64,000 nt of DNA from Flagellimonas yonaguniensis (GTDB lineage: Bacteria; Bacteroidota; Bacteroidia; Flavobacteriales; Flavobacteriaceae), in assembly GCF_029193885.1 (NCBI RefSeq), contig NZ_JARFVB010000006.1:124001-188000 (forward strand). Reading direction: 5' to 3'. The notes under the pieces are model-generated. The model saw only the letters and a program-made list of their open reading frames with translations, was not told the origin of the DNA and searched no databases. The position numbers and the translations under genes were made by a program. Numbering within the stretch: the first letter of the stretch is position 1; each line of letters begins with the position of its first letter. Of the stretch, positions 53,718 to 62,633 are shown piece by piece.

Positions 53718-55817
53718 CTACAATTGCTTTAAAGCCTCTTCCGCTTTTGTTACGGGGAGTTTACAAGCCCCTTCGATACAAACATAGACCAAGGTTTTAT
53801 CAGAAGCCCCCCTGTTTTTCAATAGTTCCAAATTTCCATCTTTTTGGGAGCCTACCAAAATACTGTTGGGTATATACGCTTTACTGATTTGTTGTCCCAT
53901 GCTTTGGCAATTCCCGCCAAGTATGGCTATCTCATAGAAATTTTGATTTTGGAACAGTACCAGATGAAGCCAGTTGGCAAAGCCCTGTGCCCTTCGGCCA
54001 AAATCTTTTTGAACGTTTTTGAGCATTTGGGTGGACATAGTTCCATAGGCTTCATTAGGGTAGAGTTTATGAAATTTATACAGATTGATGGCCATGATGG
54101 AATTAGAGGAGGAAATCACATTGTCGTCGACTTCTATGGTTCTTCTAATCAGGGATTGGTCTTTGTCCGAAGTATAAAAGAACATTCCGGATGCACTATC
54201 AAAAAAGTGCTTTTTGGAATAATCCAACAGATTTTTGGCCAGATCAAGCCATTTTTCATCAAAAGTAACCTCATAGAGCGAAAAATAAGCATCAATTACC
54301 GTCGCATAATCATCCAAAAAGGCATTGATGTTGCTTTTACCTTCTTTATGGTTGCGGTAAAGTGAGCCATCCGTTTTGATCATTTCACGTTCTATGAACG
54401 AGGCATTTTTCAAAGCCAGGTCCAAATAATCTTCGTTGTCCAAATATCGGTAGGCATCCACAAGCCCTTTTAGCATCAATCCATTCCAAGAAGTCAAGAT
54501 TTTATCATCCAGCCGAGGTTTTGGACGTTTGTTTCTCTCCTTTTTGAGTATGGTCAGGCACTCGTTTATTTTTGTTTTCAGTTCGGGAACCGTGATATTG
54601 AACTTTTCAGCGATTTCTTCATCAGGTTTGTCCCGGATGAGCACGTAGTTTTCCTCTTCCCAATGTCCGTAGGAGTTAATGTTGAAATAGGTTTGGAACA
54701 TCTCAAGATCATCTCCCAATAATCGGGTAAGTTCTTCTTTGGTCCAAACATAATAGGCGCCCTCTTCGAGTTTTCCATTTTCATCAAGGCTATCCGCATC
54801 CAAGGAGGAGTAGAATCCACCACTTTGGTCCATAAGCGCCTCTTTCACAAAGGCGATGGTCTCGGCAACCACATCTTTATACAATTCGTTTTTGGTTGCG
54901 GCGTATGCTTTCGCATATAAACTTGTCAACTGACCATTGTCGTACAACATTTTTTCAAAGTGGGGCACGTGCCATTTAACATCCACCGCGTACCTGGAAA
55001 AACCGCCGCCTACATGGTCGTAAACACCTCCGTAGGCCATTCGGGTAAGCGTGGTGTCCACGAACTCCATAATGTCGGGTTTGTCGGTGGTGGTGGCATA
55101 GTGCAATAAAAAGTCCCAATTGTTGGGCATCATAAATTTTGGGGCACGCTTATGCCCACCTAAAAAAGTATCAAAGTATTGTGTCCAATTATGCATTGCG
55201 GCATCCAATTGTTCCAAAGAATAGAGTTCGCTGTCCCTGTCGTTTTCCACCAGATTGATGGCTTGGAGCCCATTGGCCAAATCCGAGGCATATTGGGTAA
55301 CCCTTGGTTTGTCTTTTTGATAAAGTTCGGCCAGTTGTTCCAATGACTTTATCCAATTGTCCTTGGGGACATAGGTAGCCCCCCAAAAAGGTCTTCCATC
55401 GGGAAGGGCCACAATATTTAAGGGCCATCCGCCCTGTCCGGAGATCATTTGGATGGCATCCATATAAATTTGGTCTACATCGGGCCGTTCTTCGCGATCA
55501 ATTTTAATATTGATGAAGTGCTCGTTCATTATTTCGGCCACTTGTTCATCCTCAAAACACTCCTTTTCCATCACATGGCACCAGTGGCAGGCGGCGTAAC
55601 CAATACTGATAAGCAAAAGCTTGTCCTCTTTTTGGGCCCTTTCCAGCACATCGGGATACCATGCTTCCCAATTTACGGGGTTGTGGGCATGCTGTAAGAG
55701 ATAGGGACTGGTCTCATGGATAAGGGCATTGGTGTGTTTATGGGTCACTTCGTCTGATTTTTGTTTGCAACTGAGGGCTGCAATCGTGAATAATATGAAG
55801 AAAACTGTTTTTTTCAT
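53718..55817 (-). CDS. DUF255 thioredoxin-domain lipoprotein (YyaL/SPATA20-like)
   Basis: About 699 residues. The lipobox ALSC near residue 16 marks a lipoprotein signal. The N-terminal DUF255 thioredoxin-like domain contains HAHNPVNWEAWYPD and the redox-like AACHWCHVM motif; the rest is an (alpha/alpha)6 barrel of the glycosidase/epimerase type (GGVYDHVGGGFSRY, KILTSWNGLMLKGL). Family function is unknown. The longest frame starts at 55838, but ATG 55817 gives the clean signal MKKTVFFILF and avoids the terminator that overlaps the earlier start. Confidence 0.87.
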   Translation of the reverse strand: MKKTVFFILFTIAALSCKQKSDEVTHKHTNALIHETSPYLLQHAHNPVNWEAWYPDVLERAQKEDKLLLISIGYAACHWCHVMEKECFEDEQVAEIMNEHFINIKIDREERPDVDQIYMDAIQMISGQGGWPLNIVALPDGRPFWGATYVPKDNWIKSLEQLAELYQKDKPRVTQYASDLANGLQAINLVENDRDSELYSLEQLDAAMHNWTQYFDTFLGGHKRAPKFMMPNNWDFLLHYATTTDKPDIMEFVDTTLTRMAYGGVYDHVGGGFSRYAVDVKWHVPHFEKMLYDNGQLTSLYAKAYAATKNELYKDVVAETIAFVKEALMDQSGGFYSSLDADSLDENGKLEEGAYYVWTKEELTRLLGDDLEMFQTYFNINSYGHWEEENYVLIRDKPDEEIAEKFNITVPELKTKINECLTILKKERNKRPKPRLDDKILTSWNGLMLKGLVDAYRYLDNEDYLDLALKNASFIEREMIKTDGSLYRNHKEGKSNINAFLDDYATVIDAYFSLYEVTFDEKWLDLAKNLLDYSKKHFFDSASGMFFYTSDKDQSLIRRTIEVDDNVISSSNSIMAINLYKFHKLYPNEAYGTMSTQMLKNVQKDFGRRAQGFANWLHLVLFQNQNFYEIAILGGNCQSMGQQISKAYIPNSILVGSQKDGNLELLKNRGASDKTLVYVCIEGACKLPVTKAEEALKQL

Positions 55818-55838
55818 CAATTGGGCATTCTTGCGCAT

Positions 55839-55869
55839 AAAAAAATGCGTCCGTTTGGGGACGCATTTT
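55839..55869 (-). terminator. Terminator of the dodecin gene
   Basis: AAAATGCGTCC (55842-55852) pairs with GGACGCATTTT (55859-55869). On the minus strand the hairpin is followed by a T run, so it ends the dodecin transcript just before the DUF255 gene. Confidence 0.8.
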
Positions 55870-55885
55870 CTATTCTTGGCTTTTA

Positions 55886-56092
55886 TTATTGAACCTCAAA
55901 GGTAATCTTCACATTTACCCTGTAATCGTCAATTTTTCCATCTTTTACCGTAGCGCTTTGCTCGTTGATATAGATGGAACGAATGTTTTTAACGGATTTT
56001 GAGGCTTGTTCCAACGCTTTGTTGGTTGCATCTTCCCAGCTTTTGCTGGAGTTAGCCAATACTTCAATAACTTTTAAAACTGCCATGGTCAA
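55886..56092 (-). CDS. Dodecin family protein
   Basis: A 68-residue protein forming dodecameric shells that store or buffer flavin. The compact beta-alpha-beta-beta pattern is clear: VLKVIEVLANSSKSWEDATNKAL, ASKSVKNIRSIYINEQSATV, then YRVNVKITFEV. The tryptophan of SWEDA is the flavin-stacking residue of the family. It is monocistronic with its own terminator. Confidence 0.92.
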   Translation of the reverse strand: MTMAVLKVIEVLANSSKSWEDATNKALEQASKSVKNIRSIYINEQSATVKDGKIDDYRVNVKITFEVQ

Positions 56093-56156
56093 TGTTTTTT
56101 AGATTCCTTTGAATTTAACAAATTTTGACCAGAATATGGCTGTAAATCAGAGGAAA

Positions 56157-57053
56157 TTATCCGTTCAAAGCCACAACTTCCTTGATTTTTTCGCCCATCA
56201 TGTTCTTGAGCATGGTCTCGATACCATTTTTCAGGGTAAAAGTGGATGACGGACAACCGCTACAAGCTCCTTGCAAGATTACGCTCACGGTACCGCTTTC
56301 CTCTTCATACGATTGGAAAAGAATATTTCCTCCATCACCTGCAACCGCTGGTTTCACATATTCTTCCAAAATGTCGATGATCTGAAGCGATGTGTCATCA
56401 TAATCGGTGCCTACTTTCTTTTGCTCTACGGTCTCCTTGCTTTTTTGGATGGCTTCCGCGGTCACAACATCTTTACCATCGGCCAGATAATCCCTGATGA
56501 ATTCACGCAATTGCATGTTGATTTCTTCCCAATCCGCGACGTCGTATTTAGTGACTGAAACATAGTTTTCATCCATAAATACCTCTTTCACAAATGGAAG
56601 ATGGAAGAGTTCCATGGCCAAGGGCGACTCTTTTGCCTCATCAATGTTCTTGAACTCGTAGGTGCTGGGAACAATTTTTTTGTTGGAAACAAATTTCATT
56701 ACCGCTGGGTTAGGGGTAACTTCTGCGTAAACGGTAATGGGCTGTTTCTTTTTAACGTCCTCTTCGTTCACAACCGGCTCGCCCGCATTGAGGTATTCCA
56801 CTAGTTGTTGTGCCACCTCGTCCTTAACATCATCCCATTCCACGATGTCATAACGTTCCAAAGCCACAAAATTGCTGGATATGTAAACGGTCTTGACGAA
56901 TGGAAGGTGGAAAAGCTGTTGTGCCAAGGGAGAATTTTTGGCCTCGTCTATGTTTTTATACTCGTAGTTGCCCTTTACCAAAAAATGGTTGGCCTCCAAT
57001 TTGATTATCTTGGGGTTGTTGGTGATAACAACCGTAATATTGTACTCTTTCAT
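56157..57053 (-). CDS. Nfu-type iron-sulfur cluster carrier with two N-terminal domains
   Basis: A 298-residue cluster carrier. Two tandem Nfu N-terminal domains (about 1-90 and 105-195) share SPLAQQLFHLPFVK/SPLAMELFHLPFVK. They are followed by a linker and a C-terminal NifU domain with the cluster-binding CSGCPSS motif. It hands [4Fe-4S] clusters to target enzymes. ATG 57053 is chosen over the frame's far start (57080) because the -7 and -33 promoter boxes flank that earlier codon. Confidence 0.93.
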   Translation of the reverse strand: MKEYNITVVITNNPKIIKLEANHFLVKGNYEYKNIDEAKNSPLAQQLFHLPFVKTVYISSNFVALERYDIVEWDDVKDEVAQQLVEYLNAGEPVVNEEDVKKKQPITVYAEVTPNPAVMKFVSNKKIVPSTYEFKNIDEAKESPLAMELFHLPFVKEVFMDENYVSVTKYDVADWEEINMQLREFIRDYLADGKDVVTAEAIQKSKETVEQKKVGTDYDDTSLQIIDILEEYVKPAVAGDGGNILFQSYEEESGTVSVILQGACSGCPSSTFTLKNGIETMLKNMMGEKIKEVVALNG

Positions 57054-57068
57054 CTTGAATCTTTGATG

Positions 57069-57101
57069 CAAAAATACCAATAGTTACGATGCGTAGCAAA
57101 A
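57069..57101 (-). promoter_or_regulatory. Strong promoter of the nfu gene
   Basis: On the minus strand, TTTTG (57101-57097), a 20-base spacer and a perfect TATTTTTG (57076-57069). Transcription would start near 57063, about 10 bases before the ATG. Confidence 0.7.
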
Positions 57102-57177
57102 TATTATAATAATGTGTGGTGCATTCCGTTATGTTAGTGTTTTATTGTATTGAACAACCATTAGCCCCGACCGTCAC

Positions 57178-58173
57178 ATGAGACGAATTTTAACCTCGAT
57201 TTTCATAGCCCTGTTTTTTGGGTCCATGGCCAAGGCACAGGAAGGAATCCCTGTGTATTTTGATTACTTGGCGGACAATTACTATCTGGTTTATCCATCC
57301 ATGGCGGGTATTGCAGAAGGAACCAAGATTCGTCTGACGGCAAGAAAGCAATGGTTCAATGTGGATGAAGCACCAAGTTTGCAGACCTTGAACATCAATT
57401 CCAGGGTGGGCGAGCGCAGTGGCATCGGAGGTATACTTTTCAACGATTCCAACGGATACCATTCACAAACCGGATTTAAAGCCACCTATGCCCATCATTT
57501 GCAGATGGGGGGCGATTTCAGAACCTTGAACCAGCTTTCTTTTGGCTTGAGTGCAGGTGTTATTCTGAGCAGTTTGGATGAAACCGAGTTTGTATCGGTA
57601 ATTCCTGATCCTGTAGTAAGTGGAGTAAAGAATACGGCCAGCTATTTCAATGTGGATTTGGGTGTTTCCTATAACTTGTTCGAGTTTTATGCACATGCTG
57701 CTATCCTGAATCTTTTAGGAAGTGGTCGCGATCTATACACTGCAGCGGAATTTGATAATTTAAGACGCTATTTGTTCTCTGTTGGATACGTTTTTGGAAG
57801 AACTACCCGAATCGAGCCATCCATTTTGTTCCAGATGACGGATTTTACCAAGGAAAAGACCGTCGATTTGAATGCCAAGGTGTACCGGGATGTGAGTTTT
57901 GGAACAGTTTGGGCCGGGTTGTCCTACCGTCGCAGTTTTGATGGGGCACAGTTCCAATCCAATGGGACATTTGGCGAACAGCGTTTGCAGTTGTTCACAC
58001 CCATCATTGGAGTCAATGTGAACAGGTTCATGTTTTCTTACAACTATTCCTATCAATCCGGGGATATTCGTTTTGATAATGGCGGGTTCCATCAGATTAC
58101 CTTGGGGTACGACTTTGGTCAAAGTGATGATGGCAAACGGTACGATTGTTACTGTCCGGCGGCCAATAATTAA
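57178..58173 (+). CDS. PorP/SprF-family type IX secretion membrane protein
   Basis: A 331-residue outer-membrane protein with a Sec signal (cleavage near AKAQ, about residue 21) and alternating beta strands of the PorP/SprF barrel (ANNYYLVYPSMAG-like start, TARKQWFNVDEAP, and the end GGFHQITLGYDFG). SprF proteins are usually encoded beside the SprB-like adhesin they help to secrete; no such gene is adjacent here. The cargo may be encoded elsewhere. Confidence 0.88.
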   Translation: MRRILTSIFIALFFGSMAKAQEGIPVYFDYLADNYYLVYPSMAGIAEGTKIRLTARKQWFNVDEAPSLQTLNINSRVGERSGIGGILFNDSNGYHSQTGFKATYAHHLQMGGDFRTLNQLSFGLSAGVILSSLDETEFVSVIPDPVVSGVKNTASYFNVDLGVSYNLFEFYAHAAILNLLGSGRDLYTAAEFDNLRRYLFSVGYVFGRTTRIEPSILFQMTDFTKEKTVDLNAKVYRDVSFGTVWAGLSYRRSFDGAQFQSNGTFGEQRLQLFTPIIGVNVNRFMFSYNYSYQSGDIRFDNGGFHQITLGYDFGQSDDGKRYDCYCPAANN

Positions 58174-58186
58174 TCTTCGTATAAGT

Positions 58187-58231
58187 TCGAGCGCAGGCGA
58201 GATAATTTGAAAAGTTCTCGCCTGCGCTCGA
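58187..58231. repeat. 16-bp perfect inverted repeat between convergent genes
   Basis: TCGAGCGCAGGCGAGA (58187-58202) pairs perfectly with TCTCGCCTGCGCTCGA (58216-58231) around a 13-base loop. There is no T tract. It is GC-rich against AT-rich surroundings and lies between the stops of the PorP/SprF and von Willebrand A genes. It resembles the short CGAGCGCAG palindromes I recall from flavobacterial intergenic regions; that recollection is unverified. Confidence 0.8.
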
Positions 58232-58256
58232 TGTGACAACTGATTTTTGACTGATC

Positions 58257-59429
58257 TTATTTGTCCCAAGTGAAGTTTTTCTTTGATGCTTGTGCCTTTA
58301 TGGCCGATAGCATGGCATTTTCCAATTCTCCGGTTTCTTCTTTTTGATGCTCGGCAATGTAGACCTCGCGCTTGGTATTGAGTTCTTGTATCCGTTTTTG
58401 GATTGCTTCACGTTCGGATTTCTTTTGTTTCACATAGGCTTTGATCTCACTTTCGGATTTTCCTTGCAATTCCTCGGGCAAATCTTTGGTCGCCAATTCT
58501 GAAATGACAGTTTCATCGTCCTCTACGGCATCCACCAAGTCCCATTGTGAGTTTTTGTACAATCTGGAACTTTTGCTCACGGCACGCTTTACCACGACCA
58601 CTTCCTCCAGTGCGGCAGCATTGGCATCCTGCATGGATTGGAGCTCCTTCTTTTGCCTCCCGATGGAACCATAGGAAATGTAGGTGTTGTTCAATTTGGA
58701 GTTCAATTGGATGATGATATCGTCATAGGGCGTATTGATATGGACCACTTGTCTGTTGTGGTCGATGGCCATATATTCCCCACCTGTCAGCGTAGCACCT
58801 TTTTTCCACATGGAGGAAATACCTTGTTCGTAATTACCACAAAAAATAGTGTTCACCATCACATCTTTCTCCTTGGCATTGGTGGCAGCATCCTTGAAGT
58901 CCAATTTTCCTTGTGTGAAGGGTTCGTTGCCCGCTATGAAAATCATTTTAAGGTCATCCGCATTTTTGCCCCAGTCCAATTGTTTTAATGAAGTATGGAT
59001 CACTTGTCCGCAATATTCTTCGCCACCGTTGGTCGTTAAAGAGAACAGTTTTTCTGAAATCTCGTCCAAATCGTTACTGAACCCCAAAACCTGTCGTATG
59101 TATCCTTCACGGGACGATAGGTTATCATTTCCGTACTCGTATAGTGCAATTTGAAGGGAAGGGCGAACATTGGTGCCGCATTTGGCATGGGTGAATTCAT
59201 TAACAATGTCCCATAATTGTGCCTTGGCCTGATTGATGAGTCCGTCCATACTATTGCTGGTGTCCAACAAAAGGGCGATTTTAACGTATTGCTCCTTTGG
59301 TTTTTCACTGGTATATGGAGTGATCAACGTGGTTTTTTCTTTGGTATGGGCCTTTAGGTTGCAACCATAGCTGGTTCCTGTTATAAACACTAAAAGTGCT
59401 GAGCTCAATATGTAATTCAAATGTTTCAT
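58257..59429 (-). CDS. Exported von Willebrand factor A domain protein
   Basis: A 390-residue protein with a signal peptide ending near SYGC (a weak lipobox, about residue 23). The vWA domain follows (about 48-250): IALLLDTSNSMDGL is the metal-ion-dependent adhesion site DxSxS, with later TTNGGEEYCG and MIFIAGNEPF. The last 130 residues form a charged helical segment (QKKSEREAIQKRIQELNTKREV). No partner can be named from its surroundings. A promoter-like box TACATTTA lies at 59455-59462 on the same strand. Confidence 0.85.
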   Translation of the reverse strand: MKHLNYILSSALLVFITGTSYGCNLKAHTKEKTTLITPYTSEKPKEQYVKIALLLDTSNSMDGLINQAKAQLWDIVNEFTHAKCGTNVRPSLQIALYEYGNDNLSSREGYIRQVLGFSNDLDEISEKLFSLTTNGGEEYCGQVIHTSLKQLDWGKNADDLKMIFIAGNEPFTQGKLDFKDAATNAKEKDVMVNTIFCGNYEQGISSMWKKGATLTGGEYMAIDHNRQVVHINTPYDDIIIQLNSKLNNTYISYGSIGRQKKELQSMQDANAAALEEVVVVKRAVSKSSRLYKNSQWDLVDAVEDDETVISELATKDLPEELQGKSESEIKAYVKQKKSEREAIQKRIQELNTKREVYIAEHQKEETGELENAMLSAIKAQASKKNFTWDK

Positions 59430-59627
59430 GATGCAATGATTTTTAAAGTTGAGGTAAATGTATCGGCAACTTTCAGTAAAAAAAATCCTGAATGAGCAAC
59501 GAAGCGGTTAGAATGAGTGAATGGAACCGATTACTCCGTAACCGGGGAGAAATCGAGCTGTTTTCAACCCAATTCGGCGACAACCTATTTTTTAAAATGC
59601 TTGGGAAGCAGTATGTTTACCTAAGTT

Positions 59628-61844
59628 ATGGTTCATAAGGCATACATATTATTATTGGTACTGTTGACCTCTTGGGGCACACTGGCGCAAGTTGGAAATA
59701 CCCAGGGACAAATGGTGATCAAGGGCTCCGTCAAGGGAAAGGAAAACAATGTTCCTATTTCCGGAGTGCAGGTGTCCACCAATAAAGGAGCCTTTACGAC
59801 GACCAATGCATTGGGGGAATTTTCCATTAAGGCGTCAGTTGGGGATATGTTGATCGTTGAGGGTCCCGAACTGCAAACAGTGCGTTATCGAATCAAGTCG
59901 GATGAAGATGTGGATGTGCGGGTGGAAGGTTATGAGGGGACATGGTCTTCTCGAAGACAAAAGCGCGAAGTATCCAGTTCAAGGAGTGGCCTGGACGACC
60001 ACCAACGCTTTTTGGATTCGGCCAATGCCTATAAAAAGACCAATCTTGAGAAGAGCATTGATTTCATTGCCCGTTCCATGGAACCGCTGGGAAGCACGGG
60101 GAATAAAGGGGAACTTTCGTTATCACTTCGTGCCCTTGGCGAGATTTACATGTATCACGAGCAGTATGATTTGGCCATAACCAATTTTAAGGATGCTTTG
60201 GCTGCCCAGGAGTCCAACAAGACCAAAGTGTTATTGGGCAAGGCCTATGTGCTCAACGGTAATTATGAAAGTGCCATCTCAATTTTGGAGCCTTTGATCA
60301 TGGAGAAAAACATGGTGCCCTACCAACGCGTGGAGTTTTTTGAAGCCTTGGGGGATGCAAACAAGGAGTTGTCCAACCTCAAAGATGCCCAAAACTATTA
60401 TCAACAAGGACTTATCATTGCCGAAAAAAATCAAATCTCCCCCAAGGAAATTGACCTAAATTCCAAAATAGCCGATGCTTTTGCTGTTGAGAATAAGGTA
60501 ATCGAGGCCGAAGGGTTTTATCAAAACTCCTTGAACCTCTCCAAACAAGTAGCTCCAGAACGACTCATTCAGGAAAGTGAGAAAGTAGCGGATTTCTACA
60601 ATCAAAAAAATCGCTATGATGATGAGATCCAACTGCGAAAAAGGAACTTGGATGAGTTGGAACAATTGCCCAGGAATGCCGTTGCCTCGGTCGGACAAGG
60701 CATCTCCACACGGGACACCGTTACTTCGCAGCGCATCAATTATAAAATTGCGAATGCCTATATCGCACAGGACAAACTGGATGAGGCCATTCCTTATCTG
60801 GAAAAAAGTATTGTTGAAGCGGACAGGGATGATGATTTGGTAGTGCAAAAAGATGCTACGCGAAAATTATCCGAAGTATATCGCTACAAAGGGGATTACA
60901 CCAAGGCCTTGGAGTCGTATCAGGATTATGTGGCGGTGGTTGACAGCCTGTATGTGAGAAAAGAGCAGGAAATATCCAGAGCGGCCCGTTTTAACCGTGA
61001 GATAGCGAACACGCAAAATCGTATCTCGAGCTTGGAGCAAGAACGCGAACTAAGTCAGAGCAAATACAATTTGGCCCTTACTGAGCAGCAATTGTACGAA
61101 GAAACCAGCAAGCGTCAAAAATGGATCATCTATTCATTGATTTTCGGTATTGCCTCGATGGCGCTTATCGCATTTTTGTACTACCGGAGCAATAGGCAAC
61201 AAAAACTGGCCAATAACTTGTTGGCGTTGAAATCGCTCCGCACCCAGATGAACCCGCATTTTATTTTCAATGCACTGAATTCCGTGAACAATTATATCGC
61301 TAAAAGCGATGAACGAAGCGCCAATCGCTTTTTAAGCGAGTTCTCCGTATTGATGCGTAGCGTGCTTGAGAATTCCGAAGAAGATTTTATTCCATTGGCC
61401 AAGGAATTGGAGTTGTTGGAACTCTATGTGAAACTGGAACATTCACGATTCTCCGATAAGTTTGATTATGAAATCGATGTGGACAACAAAATCGATATCG
61501 ATGCCTTCCAGATTCCGCCGATGTTGCTTCAGCCGTATATTGAAAATGCCATTTGGCATGGCTTGCGCTACAAGGAGGAAAAAGGATTTTTAAAGATCGG
61601 GATACGGCAAGTGACCAACGATATGCTTGAAATCCGTATTGAGGACAACGGCATCGGTAGAAAAAAATCAGCCGAGTTGAAGACCACCAATCAAAAGAAA
61701 CAGAAGTCGAAAGGGATGGGCAACATTCAAAAACGAATCCAAATTTTGAACGATATGTACAAAAACAGGGTGGAGGTATCCATTTCCGACCTCAATACCG
61801 ACCAAACGGGTACAAGGGTATCCCTAAAACTCAAAAAACAATGA
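59628..61844 (+). CDS. LytS-type sensor histidine kinase with peptidase-regulatory-like and TPR domains
   Basis: A 738-residue kinase. A signal peptide (about 1-20) and a carboxypeptidase-regulatory-like beta domain (about 28-105, NVPISGVQVSTNKGAFTTTN) are followed by several TPR repeats (about 120-450), a coiled coil, one transmembrane helix (about 503-522) and the His_kinase domain. The phospho-acceptor His544 is in RTQMNPHFIFNALNS; the ATP-binding part contains IENAIWHGLRY and IEDNGIGRKKS. The periplasmic TPR region is probably the sensor. It overlaps the response-regulator gene by 4 bases (ATGA). Confidence 0.93.
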   Translation: MVHKAYILLLVLLTSWGTLAQVGNTQGQMVIKGSVKGKENNVPISGVQVSTNKGAFTTTNALGEFSIKASVGDMLIVEGPELQTVRYRIKSDEDVDVRVEGYEGTWSSRRQKREVSSSRSGLDDHQRFLDSANAYKKTNLEKSIDFIARSMEPLGSTGNKGELSLSLRALGEIYMYHEQYDLAITNFKDALAAQESNKTKVLLGKAYVLNGNYESAISILEPLIMEKNMVPYQRVEFFEALGDANKELSNLKDAQNYYQQGLIIAEKNQISPKEIDLNSKIADAFAVENKVIEAEGFYQNSLNLSKQVAPERLIQESEKVADFYNQKNRYDDEIQLRKRNLDELEQLPRNAVASVGQGISTRDTVTSQRINYKIANAYIAQDKLDEAIPYLEKSIVEADRDDDLVVQKDATRKLSEVYRYKGDYTKALESYQDYVAVVDSLYVRKEQEISRAARFNREIANTQNRISSLEQERELSQSKYNLALTEQQLYEETSKRQKWIIYSLIFGIASMALIAFLYYRSNRQQKLANNLLALKSLRTQMNPHFIFNALNSVNNYIAKSDERSANRFLSEFSVLMRSVLENSEEDFIPLAKELELLELYVKLEHSRFSDKFDYEIDVDNKIDIDAFQIPPMLLQPYIENAIWHGLRYKEEKGFLKIGIRQVTNDMLEIRIEDNGIGRKKSAELKTTNQKKQKSKGMGNIQKRIQILNDMYKNRVEVSISDLNTDQTGTRVSLKLKKQ

Positions 61845-62575
61845 TGGAACTCAAAGCGGTCATTGTGGAGGATGAAGCCAATAGTCGGGAAATCCTTCGG
61901 AACTATCTATCCAAGTATTGCGAAAACGTCACATTGCTTGGCGAGGGTTCAACCATTGAAGAGGGGTTACGGCAAATCAAAAAGCATCATCCAGACCTTG
62001 TGTTTTTGGATGTGGAAATGCCTTTTGGCAATGCTTTTGACCTATTGGACCAAATCCCTGACCGTACCTTCGAGACCATTTTTGTCACGGCTTACAATCA
62101 ATACGCCATGGATGCCTTGAACCATCATGCGGCCTATTACTTGATGAAACCCATCAACATAGATGAATTGATCAAGGCGGTGGACTATGTGCGTGCCATC
62201 AAGGAAAAGGAAAATGCCTTGGAAGGACAAGTGCTTCAGGCCAGACCAGTTAGGGCAGAAGGCAAAATTACCCTGCCCCAACAAGATGGTTTCCAGGTGT
62301 TGGACGTATCGGGCATCTACTTTTGCAAAGCGGATGACAACTATACCGAAATCTATCTGGAAAAAAAGAAAATAGTGGTGAGCAAAACCTTGAAATATTT
62401 TGAGGAAGCTCTGCAATCCTATTCCTTTGCCCGTATCCATAAATCCTATTTGGTAAATGTTGCCGAGGTGGTCAAGTACAAAAAGGGGAAAGGGGGCAGC
62501 GTGGTGCTGTCCAACGGGAAGGAACTTTCGGTCTCCGCCTCCAGAAAAGCCGATCTATTGTCATATTTTCAATAA
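61841..62575 (+). CDS. LytTR-family response regulator
   Basis: A 244-residue regulator with a receiver domain (phospho-accepting Asp57 in LVFLDVEMPFG, plus FVTAYNQYAMDAL) and a C-terminal LytTR DNA-binding domain (about 145-244, FARIHKSYLVNVAEVVKYKKG). It is the partner of the overlapping kinase gene. ATG 61841 and 61844 are both possible starts. Targets cannot be inferred from the neighbours. Confidence 0.95.
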   Translation: MMELKAVIVEDEANSREILRNYLSKYCENVTLLGEGSTIEEGLRQIKKHHPDLVFLDVEMPFGNAFDLLDQIPDRTFETIFVTAYNQYAMDALNHHAAYYLMKPINIDELIKAVDYVRAIKEKENALEGQVLQARPVRAEGKITLPQQDGFQVLDVSGIYFCKADDNYTEIYLEKKKIVVSKTLKYFEEALQSYSFARIHKSYLVNVAEVVKYKKGKGGSVVLSNGKELSVSASRKADLLSYFQ

Positions 62576-62633
62576 ATTGTCACACTGGCCACTGTGAAGG
62601 GCAATTTGACAAAAAATCTCAAAATTCATCAAT

